In this document: positions 20,318-31,670 of the stretch, piece after piece | Layout of the letters: every line of letters begins with the position of its first letter | Position numbering within the stretch: position 1 is the first letter of the stretch | DNA from: Zizania palustris | Lineage: Eukaryota > Streptophyta > Magnoliopsida > Poales > Poaceae | DNA: 64,000 nt | Reading direction: 5' to 3' | Assembly (NCBI GenBank): GCA_019279435.1 | Contig: JAAALK010000082.1 | Span: 23,035,034-23,099,033, forward strand | Program-made: the position numbers and the translations under genes | The notes under the pieces: model-generated | Databases searched by the model: none | Told to the model about the DNA's origin: nothing | What the model saw: only the letters and a program-made list of their open reading frames with translations

Positions 20318-21365
20318 CAAGGTGCTCCGCGGACACTTCGCTCGGACCCTCTGAGCCTGAAGCCAGGAACAAGTTCTCCGGCCAAGAGAGTGCGAGGGGG
20401 CTAAGTCGAAGGGTGATGAACTCTTCAGCTAAGTCCCTCATGCTCATCTTCAAGGCCGCCCTTCGTAGGAGCAGGATCCTCGATTGAAGGGCCTTGGAGC
20501 TCGACCTCACCGTGCCTTCACGATGGTAGGAGATAAGCGCATTGGTGCTTTGAAGGGGGGAGTCCGTGCCCACCGAAGCATAAAACCACTCCTGATCCCA
20601 CTTCAAGTACCACTTGTTGTTGAATGCCCTCGTTGGGAAGTCATCCAAGAACTCTCTGTGGAGCTAGAAGTTGGTGCTCCCAAAGGCCAAGGCCCTCTCG
20701 ATGCCATCTCCCCTCCCTCCTCTTCGGCTGGCAGCTCGCATCATGAAGGGTGACGAAGACGTCTGCGTGCCCCTCGTAGCCTTCGGCCCTCATGGCCCAC
20801 TCAAAGATTGCAAGCCTCTCCATGGCATTCGGGGATAGGTGAGGGAGCTCGAAGTTGTATGCCTTCAGCACCTCGCTCAGCATGTCCACCGCTGGTAGTC
20901 CGAGACCCACCTTGAAGAAGGCCTCAAAGAAGATGACTTCATCGGTCTGGGGCCTCGGGACGGTCTCTGTCTTCTCAGGCACTCGAAGCTCGATGCCCTC
21001 GGAGATCCTCCCTTTGCATATCCTCCGGATGGACTCCTCCGTCGAGACCGAAGTCTTCAACTCTAAAGTATGTTCGAACCTATCTGACGGCGATCGAATG
21101 TCCCTTGGCCCAAGGTGCCTCGCAGCAGGCTTTGCCACTGCCGCCGCCGCTTGGGCCTGGACAGAGCTTGAGCTCACGCCCGGGACCAAAGCTTTCTTCG
21201 ATGCAGCCTTCTTCGGCATCTCGCAGGGTTCCGGCGTGAAGGGCGCTAAGGGGCTTTGGAGCAGACTGCGTGTGAGGCAAAGGTGGAGAACATCGAGTAA
21301 AGGTTGCTAGGGGCTGAAGTAGAAAGCAAATGAAGGAGTGGGCAGAGCCGTGGTACGTCAAGCCC

Positions 21366-21374
21366 CTTTTATAA
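21366..21374 (-). promoter_or_regulatory. TATA box of the B1 antisense gene
   Basis: CTTATAAAAGGGG on the minus strand, about 148 bp upstream of the ATG at 21219, followed by a C/T-rich leader. B3 and J carry a TATA box at the same relative position. Confidence 0.6.
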
Positions 21375-21705
21375 GTGGTAAAAAGTGACCACGCGCTCCG
21401 CACTGAAGCCTTTTTTCACTGGTCACCTCGGCCCCCGCAGTCTCTGACCGATGGGCCCAGGGTGAAAAAGCGAACTATCATGCCCCCGCACTGCAACGAC
21501 CTGATTTCTGACCGTTGCAGGGTCGCTTGGGCTCCCCGAGGGAGTCCCATCATTCTGTACAAGCATTTATTGCCTGCGTGGTTCGAAGCCAGCCTTCGGC
21601 CCCATGCTCCGAAGGCCTGCCTTCCCTAAAGCATCATTATTTCAGGTCATCTGTCCTGAGGCACACGCAGCCCTTCACTCCAAAGGGCTACGTGCGAAGG
21701 GCTAC

Positions 21706-22569
21706 TGTTGGGGAATTAGTTTTCCCTTAAATAGGGGCCAAATGATGTTAGCCTCTGAAGGCCTCGGGTCCAGAGCCTGTCAACTGGCGAAGCCTATAGA
21801 TCAAGCTCCAGCCCCCTCCGACGAAACTCATGCACAGCCAAGACTTGCTCCTCCAGAGCCAAGCTTCCAGGATCCCTCCATGTCCTCTCCGGATCCAAGC
21901 CCCCTAGACCCCTCTGGAGCCAAGCCTTCGGGACCCCTCCAGGTCCCCTCCGGAGTCAAGCCTCCAGGACCCCTCTGATCCCCTTCGAAGCCCTCTCCTG
22001 AGCATTTTGGAGACCATCCCGAGAGCCACTTCGGAGCTCACTTTGGAGCCCTCTTCGAGGTCTGCTTTAGAGTGCTCTTTAGAGCCCCTCAGCTACCTCC
22101 AACTAAAGACCTCTGGCATGTACTCCAGCGTAGAAGAAATATCTAAGCATTGCCACAGTGTATTGCCATACCAGGGCCCCTCTCCCTTGGTATGCCATAT
22201 ACTTGCTCTAGAAGTGATGTTTATCTATTGTGTCTATAAAGTCAAATGTACAGTAGTCTATCCTTTTCCCTTCTTGCCCCTATAAAGCCTATGGATTATA
22301 GAGGGCATTTAGGTGTTTTCCTTTGGCCTACAAACCTATAAAAGCAGGGCCATGCCCTTGTAATAGGGGATCCCCCCTTTGGGACACATATTCAGGAGAG
22401 GCAAAATAATGCCAATCCATTATAAACTGGACGTAGGGTTATTATCCCTTCGGGGAGGCCTGAACCAGTATAAATTCTCTCTCTCTCTCTCTCTGTGATA
22501 ACCCTTCGAGGTTCATTCTATACACCATTCACCACCACATAAAACCTGATGTAGCTAAAACACTTAATA
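21706..22569 (+). repeat. 3' LTR of B1
   Basis: 864 bp, starting TGTTGGGGAATTAG after AAGGGCTAC and ending CACTTAATA, where a 5 bp deletion (GCTAC) removed part of the conserved end. The U3 has four ~36 bp subrepeats at about 21856-21990, one more than the 5' LTR. TATA box TATAAAAG at about 22335; CT microsatellite near 22480. Confidence 0.88.
21856..21990 (+). repeat. ~36 bp subrepeats in U3 of the B1 3' LTR
   Basis: Units of the type GAGCCAAGCCTTCGGGACCC followed by CTCCAGGTCCCCTCCG recur four times with point differences. Similar arrays, with different unit numbers, lie in the B1 5' LTR (about 6390-6480) and both B3 LTRs. Confidence 0.75.
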
Positions 22570-22583
22570 TTTGGGCTATTACA
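22570..22583 (-). repeat. Remnant of the start of LTR H
   Basis: TTTGGGCTATTACA resembles the reverse complement of the Tekay-type LTR start (ATTTGGGGTGTTACA in C). It suggests B1 inserted near the end of H after H had lost about 300 bp. The match is short. Confidence 0.35.
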
Positions 22584-24194
22584 TTATCCCTACTGCCATG
22601 TCTTCTCAAACATCTATTTGCACGGTCCTTTTACTTGATTGCTAGTCGAAACCCTTCATCTTCATGACTTTGCCTAGGATTCTGGCTTCATACTTTCCTT
22701 TTCATCTTCCCACTTCTTCATCTTTGGCCATTCACAACTGTGTTGGGTGTTGCCTGGTCCAATGTACCTACGTCTATTCATTGCAGCGTCGGACCAGACT
22801 TCATCCCATAGAGTTTTGTATTGGTGTTCTTTAAGCCCAAGATTTGGTTCCTATAATCTTGGGCTTCCAAATCTCGCATTTTTTGAATACCGTACTTACG
22901 ATTATCTTTTGTCAAACATTGTAGGTGGCCCCATCATATCCAGTGGAATCGGCTTGACCCGACTACCGAGGAGTTACTTCTTGCTTTATAAGTACCTGGT
23001 TACTCTGCCCTTCTTCCTTACGCTTTCAACTCACTGCTTCTGTATTGGCCCCCCAAGCTAACCATCGTTTTCTTGCGACCAATGCCGCTCATCATTTTCC
23101 TCTTCTTTGTCAGCCCCATGCTTTAGGCATCACTGGTGATGTCCACCGTCGACATAGTCCCCGAGGTAAACTTTTGACATCTTCCCCTTTCTTCGGTTTC
23201 CCTTGGTTCATTCATTTTTCTTCACCCCTTTTTACTGTTTTTTATTTACACTTTCTTTGTAGAACTTGTGAAACCAGGTTTTGATTCCCCTTGCTGACCA
23301 TGCGACTCACTGATTTCTGGGTCTGATGTGTAACCATGATCCCGTTCATATTATCAATGCGGAAACCAATCGGATACCCTTCAAACATTCTGCCATGCTT
23401 TCTTCTGATTGACACCTTATCTTTAGGGATTTCCCTTCCCCACTTCCTAGCTGGCGTGATTGGTACCTTAGGGTATCGGCAGTCAAGCGTTCGTCTTGGG
23501 ATGAAATCTATATCGGCCACTGTATTGGCCTTTCTCTTGCCGAACCTTATAAGAATGAGTCGCTCCTCGCCACTGCTTTTTACTTTTGGTCTGATACTTT
23601 TAACACATTTATTTTCCACAGTGGTCCAATGACTCCTTCTCTGCTTGATGTACTTGCTTTGACCTCCCTTGACATCACTTCCCCTTGCAATCCTCTCTCT
23701 TGGGGTAAAATCCATCGGTGGCTGGGGCAAATATATTATGAAGCACAATAAACAAACTAGCCCCATTGACACTGAAGAACACGTTGCCTTCCTTAATTTT
23801 TGGTTGGAGCAGTTTGTGTTTTCTGGATCCACTCTAGGTAAAACCGCCCACCTCTAATTCCTGGCTGAGCAACTTTCCATCGAAAAGAAAATCCCACTTG
23901 GCCGATACCTCTTTGGCGCCACTTATCACCTTCTCTATCAAGTATCGGCTAGATTATCGGTTGGTCCGCCTGTCGGCCACCTTAGCAGAACTTGGTTGTT
24001 TCTATAGCTTAGGCTCAATGATTACTTCACCAAAGTGACCGATGATTCCCCTTTTTCCTTGATGGAATTCCCTTGGGATCACTCTGAATCGGCTGCTCCT
24101 ATATATCACTAGTGTTTTTCCTTGGGCGAGGCAACCTCTTGTCGGTCTCGTTCTCGATTGTCGCCTGATTCCTTTTGCTTTTGGTTCACAACTT
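22584..24194 (+). pseudogene. Plant-mobile-domain (PMD)-like gene, 5' part
   Basis: Separated frames encode PMD-like text: WDEIYIGHCIGLSLAEPYKN, FYFWSDTFNTFIFHSGPM, TPSLLDVLALTSLDITSP, GGWGKYIMKHNKQTSPIDTE, EHVAFLNFWLEQFVFSG, then KKIPLGRYLFGATYHLLYQV and TWLFLXLRLNDYF. A probable intron runs from GAG/GTAAAC (about 23163) to TTTCTTTGTAG/AACTTG (about 23262). Stops and frameshifts occur throughout. PMD genes occur as host MAIN-like genes and as accessory genes in transposons; I cannot tell which this was. The gene resumes after element B3 at 59795. Confidence 0.7.
24117..24194 (+). repeat. Left copy of a ~78 bp duplication flanking B3
   Basis: The segment CCTTGGGCGAGGCAACCTCT...GGTTCACAACTT directly before the B3 5' LTR is repeated, with about four differences, at 59717-59794 directly after the B3 3' LTR. 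It is part of the PMD-like gene. Confidence 0.85.
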
Positions 24195-25048
24195 TGTTGG
24201 GGGAATTAGTTTTCCCTTAAAATAGGGGCCAAATGATGTCAGACTCTAGAGGCCTCGGGACCGGATCCTGTCTCCGCCGAAGTCTAAAAGCGAAGTCCGG
24301 CCGCCTCTAACGAAGTCAATTCCAAGAAAAGCCAGAGCTTGCCCCTCTGGAGCCCACCAAAGCCAAGCCTCTGGGACCCCTCCCAAAGCCCTCCGGAGCC
24401 CTCCAGGGATCTTCAGCACCAAGCCTTCGGACCCCTCCGGCCCCCTTCAGAGCCAAGCCTCCAGGACCCCTCCGGTCCCCTTCGGAGCCCTCTCTGGAGC
24501 CTTTTGGAGCCCACTCTCAGAGCCGGTTCAGGGCCCACTTTGGAGCCCTCTTCGAGGTCCGCTTCGGAGTTCCATTCGGAGCCTCCTCAACCGCCTCCGC
24601 CTGAAGGACTCCAGCAAATACTTCGGACCAAGAAAAATATCCAAGCATCGCTACAGTGTAAATCCATACCAGGGCCCCTTGCCCTTGGTATGTCGTATAC
24701 CTACTCCATAAGTGATGTTTATCTACTGCATCTGTAAAGTCAATGTACAGTAGCCTAGCCTTTTTTCCTTTCTTGCCCCCATGAAGCCTATGGCTTGTAG
24801 AGGGCAATTGAGTCTTTTCCTTTTGTCTGCGTGCCTATAAAATCAAGGCCATGCCCTTGTAATAGACAGGTTATAGAGTACAGGCAAAACTATGCCAAAT
24901 CCACTGTAAACTGGACGTAGGGATATTATCCCTCCGGGGAGGCATGAACCAGTATAAATTCTCTCCCTCTGTGAGAACCCTTCGAGGTTCACTCTACACA
25001 CCATATACCACATAAAAACCTATTGTAGCTAACACAATTGCTACAACA
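24195..25048 (+). repeat. 5' LTR of B3
   Basis: 854 bp, TGTTGGGGGAATTAG to TTGCTACAACA. TATA-like TATAAAAT at 24836-24843, U3 subrepeats at about 24350-24510. Roughly 10% different from its 3' partner by eye, so an old insertion. Confidence 0.9.
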
Positions 25049-25050
25049 GT

Positions 25051-25068
25051 TGGCGTCGTCTGTGGGGA
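25051..25068 (+). other. Primer-binding-like site of B3
   Basis: TGGCGTCGTCTGTGGGGA, two bases after the 5' LTR, one of the variants of the site in B1 (7077-7094). Confidence 0.7.
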
Positions 25069-26516
25069 ACTTAGTACTAAAAGCTAAGTTCTCTGCCACT
25101 GCCTGTGCTTAGAAGTACCCTTAAGGGGGGAGCTTCGGAGTCCTAGGACTCTGTGCACCCTTCGGCAAGGGGCTTCGAGTGCAGCTCGAAGGCTTCTCTC
25201 GCCTTCCACCAGCCCCCGCGCCTCAGAGTGCACCCTTCGGCAAGGGGCTCCGACCGCTCACCGAAGGCCTCAAAAGCCCTAGGGGCTGAGAGGAAAGCTC
25301 TCCTACCATCGCGAAGCTGCTCAGTCTTCAGACCAGGTTAAGCTTCCAAAGGTATGAGCACCAACCGAAGCCTTGCTTCGCTTTATCTAAATACCGAAGC
25401 CCTGCTTCACTTTATTTAATGTCGAAGCCCTGCTTTATTTTTTGATTACCAAAGCCTCTATTTAATAACTGAAGTTCTACGGTGCCCTTATTGAGCCCCG
25501 AAGTCAAGGCTTCGTTATCTTAAGAACCGAAGTACCACTTCGTATCGATAAGGACCGAAGCACTGCTTCGATCTATTTAAAACTGGAGCACTCCTGTGAA
25601 GGCTACACAATGCCTCTAGGCCCATAGCATTAGGATAAAGGACTCTGGGCCACCGGCCCAATGCGTCCAGGGATTTCGGGTTCCATACTCGAAGCATCCA
25701 AGGATCAAAGGTGACCTAGGGTCGAAGGTGACCCAGAGTCGAAGGTGGCTCAGAGCCGGAGGTGGCTCACGTTATCATAGGTTCGGTGAATCCACACCAC
25801 TCATTCCTTTCATTCATTACAGGATCAAGCTCAGAAGCCTTGCTCCGCTATCTAAACACGCTTCGAAGCCTTACTTCGCATGTCAAAATCTAATCTAAGA
25901 CAAGCATACAGAGGCCATGCTTTACCTAAAATTTAAATGTGCTTCGGAGCCTCGCTCGCGCATATTATCTAAAACCAAGCATGCTGAAGCCATGCTTCGT
26001 TAAGTTGAATGTTGCTGAAGCCTTGCTTCGCTTCAAATTAAAGCATTCGAACCCCAAAAGAGGCCTCTGATCGATGCGTTTTAAGCATCTGAAGCTGCCT
26101 AAAGGTGCACCCCTTCACATTTTATAATTGCGCACACCGGCAACGACTAAATGCCTAACCGCCACATGCAAGGAGGGACCGAGATATGTATGTGAAGTGT
26201 GCGAATGAAATGCACAGTACGAGCGTGACAAGCTAAATGTTTGAAGCATACAATTTATGTGAAGCATGCAAAAAAAGTATGCAAATATAACAAATTCCAT
26301 TCATTGAATGCTAAAGTGAAGTATGTTACAAATACACTTCGAGAACAAAAAAACTACGAGTAATCTGTATCTAAGCCTAGGAAAAAGCGAGCTTGAGGCC
26401 CTGACATGTTCGGCCCTCACTTGCTCTTCTTCTGTACATGGCCCCCCTCGGCTGGACGAAGCCCCGTCGGAGCCTGACCTCCCGTGGCCGGACCACCCAC
26501 GCTCCGAAGCCCGCAG
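25069..26516. other. Non-coding 5' internal region of B3
   Basis: Counterpart of B1 7095-8619. It has a degenerate version of the GAAGCC..GCTTCG array (about 25365-25580) and no believable gene. ORFs are short and not conserved with B1 as proteins. Confidence 0.6.
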
Positions 26517-29233
26517 ATCTCATCTTTCGCCTTGCAGGTTGGTCCAAGTCTGAGATGCAGGCGGTGCCACATCGAAGGTAGAAAAGTCTAGGGCTTCATC
26601 GCCTTGTAAGGCCGTACCCGAAGACTGCACCCCCTCGCCACTTAAGCCTACTTCGAAACAGCTTAAGCCTGGCGAAGATGAAGAACTCTGAAGGGGCTCC
26701 ATCTTCACGGCAGCCAACAGCTCCTGGGCTACTTCGGGAATAGCTTCGCCCCTAGGACCCCTCGGAAGTTTGACCCGAGGGGGGCCTTCGGACCTAGCTA
26801 CTTCGAGCACCACCCAAAGTTCATGAAGCTCTTCCGAATCCTCAAGCATTTCGAAGTCAACATCTGAAGGCTGAGCCTGGACAGTTATAAAGTACCCCCA
26901 CATTTCTATTAATAAACTGATAAGTCACTTACAGGCCTATGGCTACAAATTACAAAAAGCCTAAGGAGGTATACACCTTCGGTGGTGGAGGGTTCGACGT
27001 CGAAGGCTGAGGTGGCGAGGCATGTGCCCTGGCTCGGCGAAGGCGGGAGATCCGTTGCAGATCGAGGACCGCTTTGCACCCTTGGCCTTCTAGGGTTCTT
27101 GAAGCCAGCGCCACGCTCCGCAGATGTCCGAAGGTGGTGAAACAAAGTGAGGGCCTCCGAAGGCCACCAGCGTGGCCGAGGTCGCTGCCTCGAGGTGGTT
27201 GCACCCCGCGTTGTGAAGCATTTGCAATACCCCTTAGCCAGCCACTCGGCCGGCCATCAGCGCGAACCCCTTCATCGACACCTCCACCGTCGCCGCAGTC
27301 GTCTGAAGGAACTTGACGCGGTCCCTGACTGGATCTTGAGGATTGAAGTCCGGGGCCGGGCACTCGGTCCCCAGGTGCTCGAGGACTTCGGTCAAGCTCG
27401 AGGCGGCCTTGTCAACCCCCCCAGATCACGAAGTCTTCTAGGGATCGACTAGCTGCGCAAAGATCGGAGCAGTCCGCCGCTAGCTTTGCCCTGGTCTCCT
27501 CTGAAGCCCGAAGTGTTCTAAAAGCCTTTCTTTCTCTGAGGCCAAGGCTTTTCTTGACTTGACTGCCTTAGACTTCGCTGCCTCTACCGCTACTTCATCT
27601 TGCCTTCGCCTCTCGGCCTCCTCCGAAGCATGGCGCCAAAGGGTGTCCCTCTCCTTCGCCAAAAGGGTCACCCGATGATCCGCGGAGGCTGCCACCATAG
27701 CGTTTAATGCGAAGTCCTAGCAAGATTCAAGAAAATATTCAGTATTGATTGAAAAAGTTAAGTACCACTCGGAGCTCGTGTGAAGCTACGTACACCTGAA
27801 CGAGGGCTTCGTGGGCATTTGCAAAGAGATCGAGGTGGCTAGCACGGCTAAGCTGTGCCACCAAGTCCCCTTGCCACACAGCATCACAGCACTCATAGAA
27901 GGAGTTGATGGCCGCCTCCGTCATGGGTCCCCTCGGAAGCAGAGGTCGGACCATCTGCATCATAGGCTCCGCCAGAGCAGGCTCTACTAGAGCCAGGCTC
28001 CAGTCTACTACCTCGACTTCCTCTTCGGCTTGCTCCTGAGAGGCCCCTCCGCCACGGTTGTCCCCCTCGTCCTCTTCGGACGAAGATCTCTCAGACTCCA
28101 AGCTATTACCGATGCTGCTCCCGCTACGATCGGAGGTCCCCTCAGGCTCTGCCATGATAGGCCTCACGTCGCCACCGGTATATGAAGAAAAATTCAAGTC
28201 AATATACATGAATATAAAAAGAAGGGTGATCAAGTGCCTACCTTCGTCTGCGTCCTCTTTGCTAGAAAAGATGTCCTTGAAGGAGGTAGGAGCGATGTGC
28301 GCTCCCCAATCCCTTCACTGTGCAGGCTGAGCCCCAGCCCCCGTGCTCGAAGGGGTCACCATCGCAACCTTTGGCACCACCACTTCAGTTGCCGCTGCTG
28401 CCTCCGGTGCCACCACTTCGGTTGTCACCACCGAAGCATCTGAGGGCTCCACTTCAACGCCAAGGTTCGCGGTCGCATGCTCCGCCTCGCTAGGGGCTTC
28501 ATCCACCGAAGGCTTCGAGTGAACCCTCGAGGACTCCGCAAACTTCGAGGCCTCGGTTTCCTCATCGTCCACCCTCTTTCTTTGGAGACGCTCGCCAAAG
28601 GTGTCAAGTTGGCGAAGTCTGGGAGCGCCTAGACCCCCTCGACGCCAAGCTAGGTCCACACCCGGTTCCAACGCTCCCAAGACCCCACCAGAGCAAGCCT
28701 TCAGGTCTGCTCATCTAGCGTCGGAGCCCCAACAACATGCTCTGCGGCCATGATTGCCTGCTCCGGAGGCCGCACGTCGCGCGTAGCTTCATCAAGATTT
28801 CAAGTCAGAGCAAGTTAATTTTGCGAAGTATGAAGATGAAGAAGTTCAAAGTCTTACCAAGGCGCTCCACAGATACCTCGCTCGGTCCCTCCAAGACTGA
28901 GGCCTAGAACAGGTTCTCTAGCCAGGAGAGCACGAGGGGGCTAATCCGAAGGGTGATGAACTCTTCGGCCAAGTCCCTCATGCTCATCTTCAAGGCCACC
29001 CTTCGTAGGAGCAGGATCCTCGATTGAAGGGCTTCGGGGCACGAATTCACCACGCCCTCACGTCGGTAAGAAATGAGCGTGTTGGTACTCCGAAGGGGAG
29101 AGTCCGCGCCCACCGAAGCATAGAACCACTCTTGGTCCCACTTCGAATACCACTTGTTGTTCACAGCCCTCGCCAGGAAGTCATCTTGGAACTCCCTACG
29201 TAGCTGGAAGTTGTCGATCCCGAAGGCTAAGGC
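26517..29233 (-). pseudogene. Antisense accessory gene of B3, middle and 3' exons
   Basis: Reading leftward: 28904-29233 encodes NNKWYSKWDQEWFYASVGAD and MSMRDLAEEFITLRISPLVL; 28315-28680 an acidic, Val/Ala-rich exon; 27739-28233 an acidic Ser/Glu-rich exon (SSSEEDEGDNRGG) and a helical stretch; 27480-27698 a coiled coil (DTLWRHASEEAERRRQDEVA); 26950-27363 and 26520-26903 the C-terminal exons ending TWTNLQGER. Donor sites near 28858, 28242 and 27795 match B1 introns. Frames are broken in several places, for example the coiled-coil exon ends early. The missing 5' exon lies beyond A and F at 45457-45958. Role unknown; DUF390-like is my closest family resemblance. Confidence 0.7.
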
Positions 29234-29967
29234 TGTAACACCCCAAATTTTCAAAACAATAAAAATATTATTAAATTCAATTTCTGGGAATTATTATTTC
29301 AGAAAATACTTTTAATTCCCTTTTATACCCTTTTGAACTACAACATAGAGTAGATGGCCAAACTAGGAGGTGAAAATTTTTGTATATGATCCTAAGACCA
29401 AAATATAATTTTGGGAATTTTATAAATTTTTATCAACCTTGGAAGAAGCCCTAAAATTTTGATCTATTTTCTGGAATTATTTTTATTCAGAAATGTATTA
29501 AAACAGTAATGGGCTCCCCTCCCTCCTTTCTCTCTCTCCCGGCCGGCCCCAGCCCGTTACCCCGCGCCCCCTTTGGCTGACAACCGGACCCCACCTGTCG
29601 GCGCCGAATCCCTCCGCTCGCGCGCGAACCCGACACCCCGGCCCCACCCATCAGTCGCCACCCTCACCCGCTCGCGCCCGCTGGCCAGTGGCCCCCGCCT
29701 GTCAGACTCGTCGTCTACCTCCCGCCATTGCCCCCAAATCCCGCCGGCCGACGACCCCACCTCGGATCCGCCTCGCTGGCCCCTCCCGCATTAAATTGGC
29801 GCCATTAATAGCCCCCCCCCCCCCCCCCCGCGCTCGGCCGACCGTTTCACCGCTTAAATCCTCGCGTTTACGCCACGGGATCGCCGCTACGCGTGCATGG
29901 CCGAGCCATCGCCGGCGAGTAAAGGCCCTCTCCCGGTTTCCTTGCATGCGAGCCCCCTCCGACGCCT

Positions 29968-29975
29968 TATTTAAA
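29968..29975 (+). promoter_or_regulatory. TATA-like element in the A LTR
   Basis: TATTTAAA followed by CCCCCTGCCTCCGCC and a CA-rich leader-like sequence. The element is repeated in LTR2 (38994-39001), in F (about 42450) and, inverted, in the C LTRs. Possible promoter; an alternative is the CACTATAAGG near 31708. Confidence 0.4.
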
Positions 29976-31670
29976 ACCCCCTGCCTCCGCCGCGTTCGGT
30001 TCACGCAACCATCCGCACTCAGGCCAAGCAGAGCGCACACACATCGCCTCTTAGCGCACTCCTTCGGTTCCGCCTCCGGCCACCTCTCGCCGTCGCCTCG
30101 GACCACCTCCGCCCGTGCCCCCGCCACCAACGTGACCGCAAGGACGACCCCTACCTCGGCCACACCTCCGTTGGTCAAGGAGATCGCCGGAACACCATCG
30201 CCGATGAGGAGCCCGAACCACTCCGCCGTCTACCCTCGTCGTCGGCCTCGCTCCGTCGACCCCTCGCCTCGTCTAAGGTACCCTCGTGACCGCCTTGGCC
30301 TCCTCTTTCCGTTTTTGCATAGAGCTAGGGCCTAGCCTCCTCGTAGGCGCCATCGCCACCGCACCCGAGCCCCGCCGTCGCCGGAGACGAAGGGGGGTAT
30401 GACCCCCTTAGCACGTGTCGTGCCGGATTCAATCCTGGCCGCACGATCGCAATCGGACGACGCGCGTGAGTCCACGTACGCGATCTAATCCGCAACGTCG
30501 GATCTGGTCAAAGCGTTACGTTTTAATCTCGCGCGTTGATTTCCATTTAACCCGACGCGCGATCTCGTGCGTCCACGTGGTACCCCTTCGCGCGTTTTAA
30601 TCCTGGCCGTCCGTTATCACTTAACCCTCCCGCCTCGCGCCTGGCCACCGGATCCAGATCCAACGGTCCAGATCGACCCGGCGCACGCGCACAGTGCGCG
30701 GGTTCACCGTGGGCCTGGCTCACCGTGGACCCGAGGGGTTTAAAATTTGAAAATAAATTCCAGAAATGCTTTTAAACTTGTAAAATTCATATCTAATGCA
30801 TTTGAACTCTAAAAATTACCATTCCAATTTCAGAAAATTCATAAAATTATTCTCTACATAGTTATGCAATAAAAACAGTAGGTTTACTTTGACATTTTCA
30901 TGTTTATTTAAATAAGTACTCAAATGCCCTTAGGATTAAAATGCAAATTTGAATATTTAAACTCCAGAAAATTTATATATTTGTTCCTTTCTGTTTAAAC
31001 ACTAGAACCACAGAGTTTTCTCTGAATCATTCATATTAAATTAATTAGAAAACTTAATGTGGTATTATTCACACTTAAAAAAACCTTTTATGAAAAACAA
31101 TAATTCATTTTAATTCATTTTAAATTAATTGTGAAATAAATTTCAGAACCTTAACAACTGATTTTCTTTAAAATCAAACCAACTAAAACCCACATGCTTG
31201 TTGTGTGATCTTACGTTGTTTATATCGAATGTTGTATTTATTCTACTTTATTATTATTGGAAAGACTACGACGCCGTCGAGGAGCCGGAATACTTCCCGG
31301 AAGTCCCTCCCTCGCCTTTCGCTGAACAAGGCAAGTCACCAAACAATTCTCTTGAACATATTGGACCCATGTTTGAATTGACTATCGCTATAACACATAG
31401 GTTATATATGCATTAGTCAAATGAACCCTTACATTATATTTATTTAGGATCCCCCGACCTTGATGTGCAACCCAAGCCATGCCATCTCGCCTAACCTCCT
31501 TGTCACCATATGATCAATGATATTAGCTAGTGTCCAATGTATTGACACGGCCGCTATAGGATAAAAATGAGACGTAGCAAAATGGTTCTATTATATGATC
31601 CCCGTTGCTTCTTATCCTTGGAAATTCTGTTGGTGATGAGTCATGGTTGTGAGTGTATGCATGGTGGGTT

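Larger units (their letters stand above)
18605..21219 (-). pseudogene. Antisense accessory gene of B1, 5' exons (Transposase_28/PF04195-like, DUF390-like)
   Basis: The gene reads opposite to the LTRs. Exon 1 starts at the ATG at 21219 (MPKKAASKKALVPG), then an Ala/Ser-rich stretch, then FFEAFFKVGLGLPAVDMLSEVLKAYNFEL and ERLAIFEWAMRAEGYEGHA, the signature of the plant 'putative gypsy type transposon' family. A frameshift near 20725 and a stop (NF*LH) break it before NNKWYLKWDQEWFYASVG and MSMRDLAEEFITLRLSPLAL. Introns with GT-AG ends are visible at 20257-20317, 19640-19699 and 19193-19269. Later exons encode a KRKRVGDED-containing acidic region and a coiled coil rich in Ala/Glu/Arg (18896-19159). 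The gene runs on past D to about 8620. Function unknown. Confidence 0.75.
6241..22569 (+). mobile_element. Tat-like, pol-less LTR retrotransposon B1 (contains nested element D)
   Basis: Two LTRs of the same family (6241-7074 and 21706-22569), a primer-binding-like site at 7077-7094 and an antisense accessory gene define the element. With D (9238-18599) removed, it is about 7 kb. The flanks ATTGG (6236-6240) and TTTGG (22570-22574) match at 4 of 5 bases, an aged target duplication. No RT, RNase H or integrase is seen, so it is non-autonomous. The LTR and PBS type together with the antisense gene point to the Tat/Grande-like gypsy group; lineage is inferred from architecture. Confidence 0.85.

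Noticed and set aside
29688..30335. 215-codon plus-strand and 158-codon minus-strand ORFs in the GC-rich part of the A LTR (also in the 3' LTR)
   Set aside because: Both strands are open because of GC-rich, stop-poor DNA; composition is Pro/Arg/Ser/Ala-rich, and the far-related LTRs of C, F and H do not keep the frames. Presence in both A LTRs only reflects their recent common origin.
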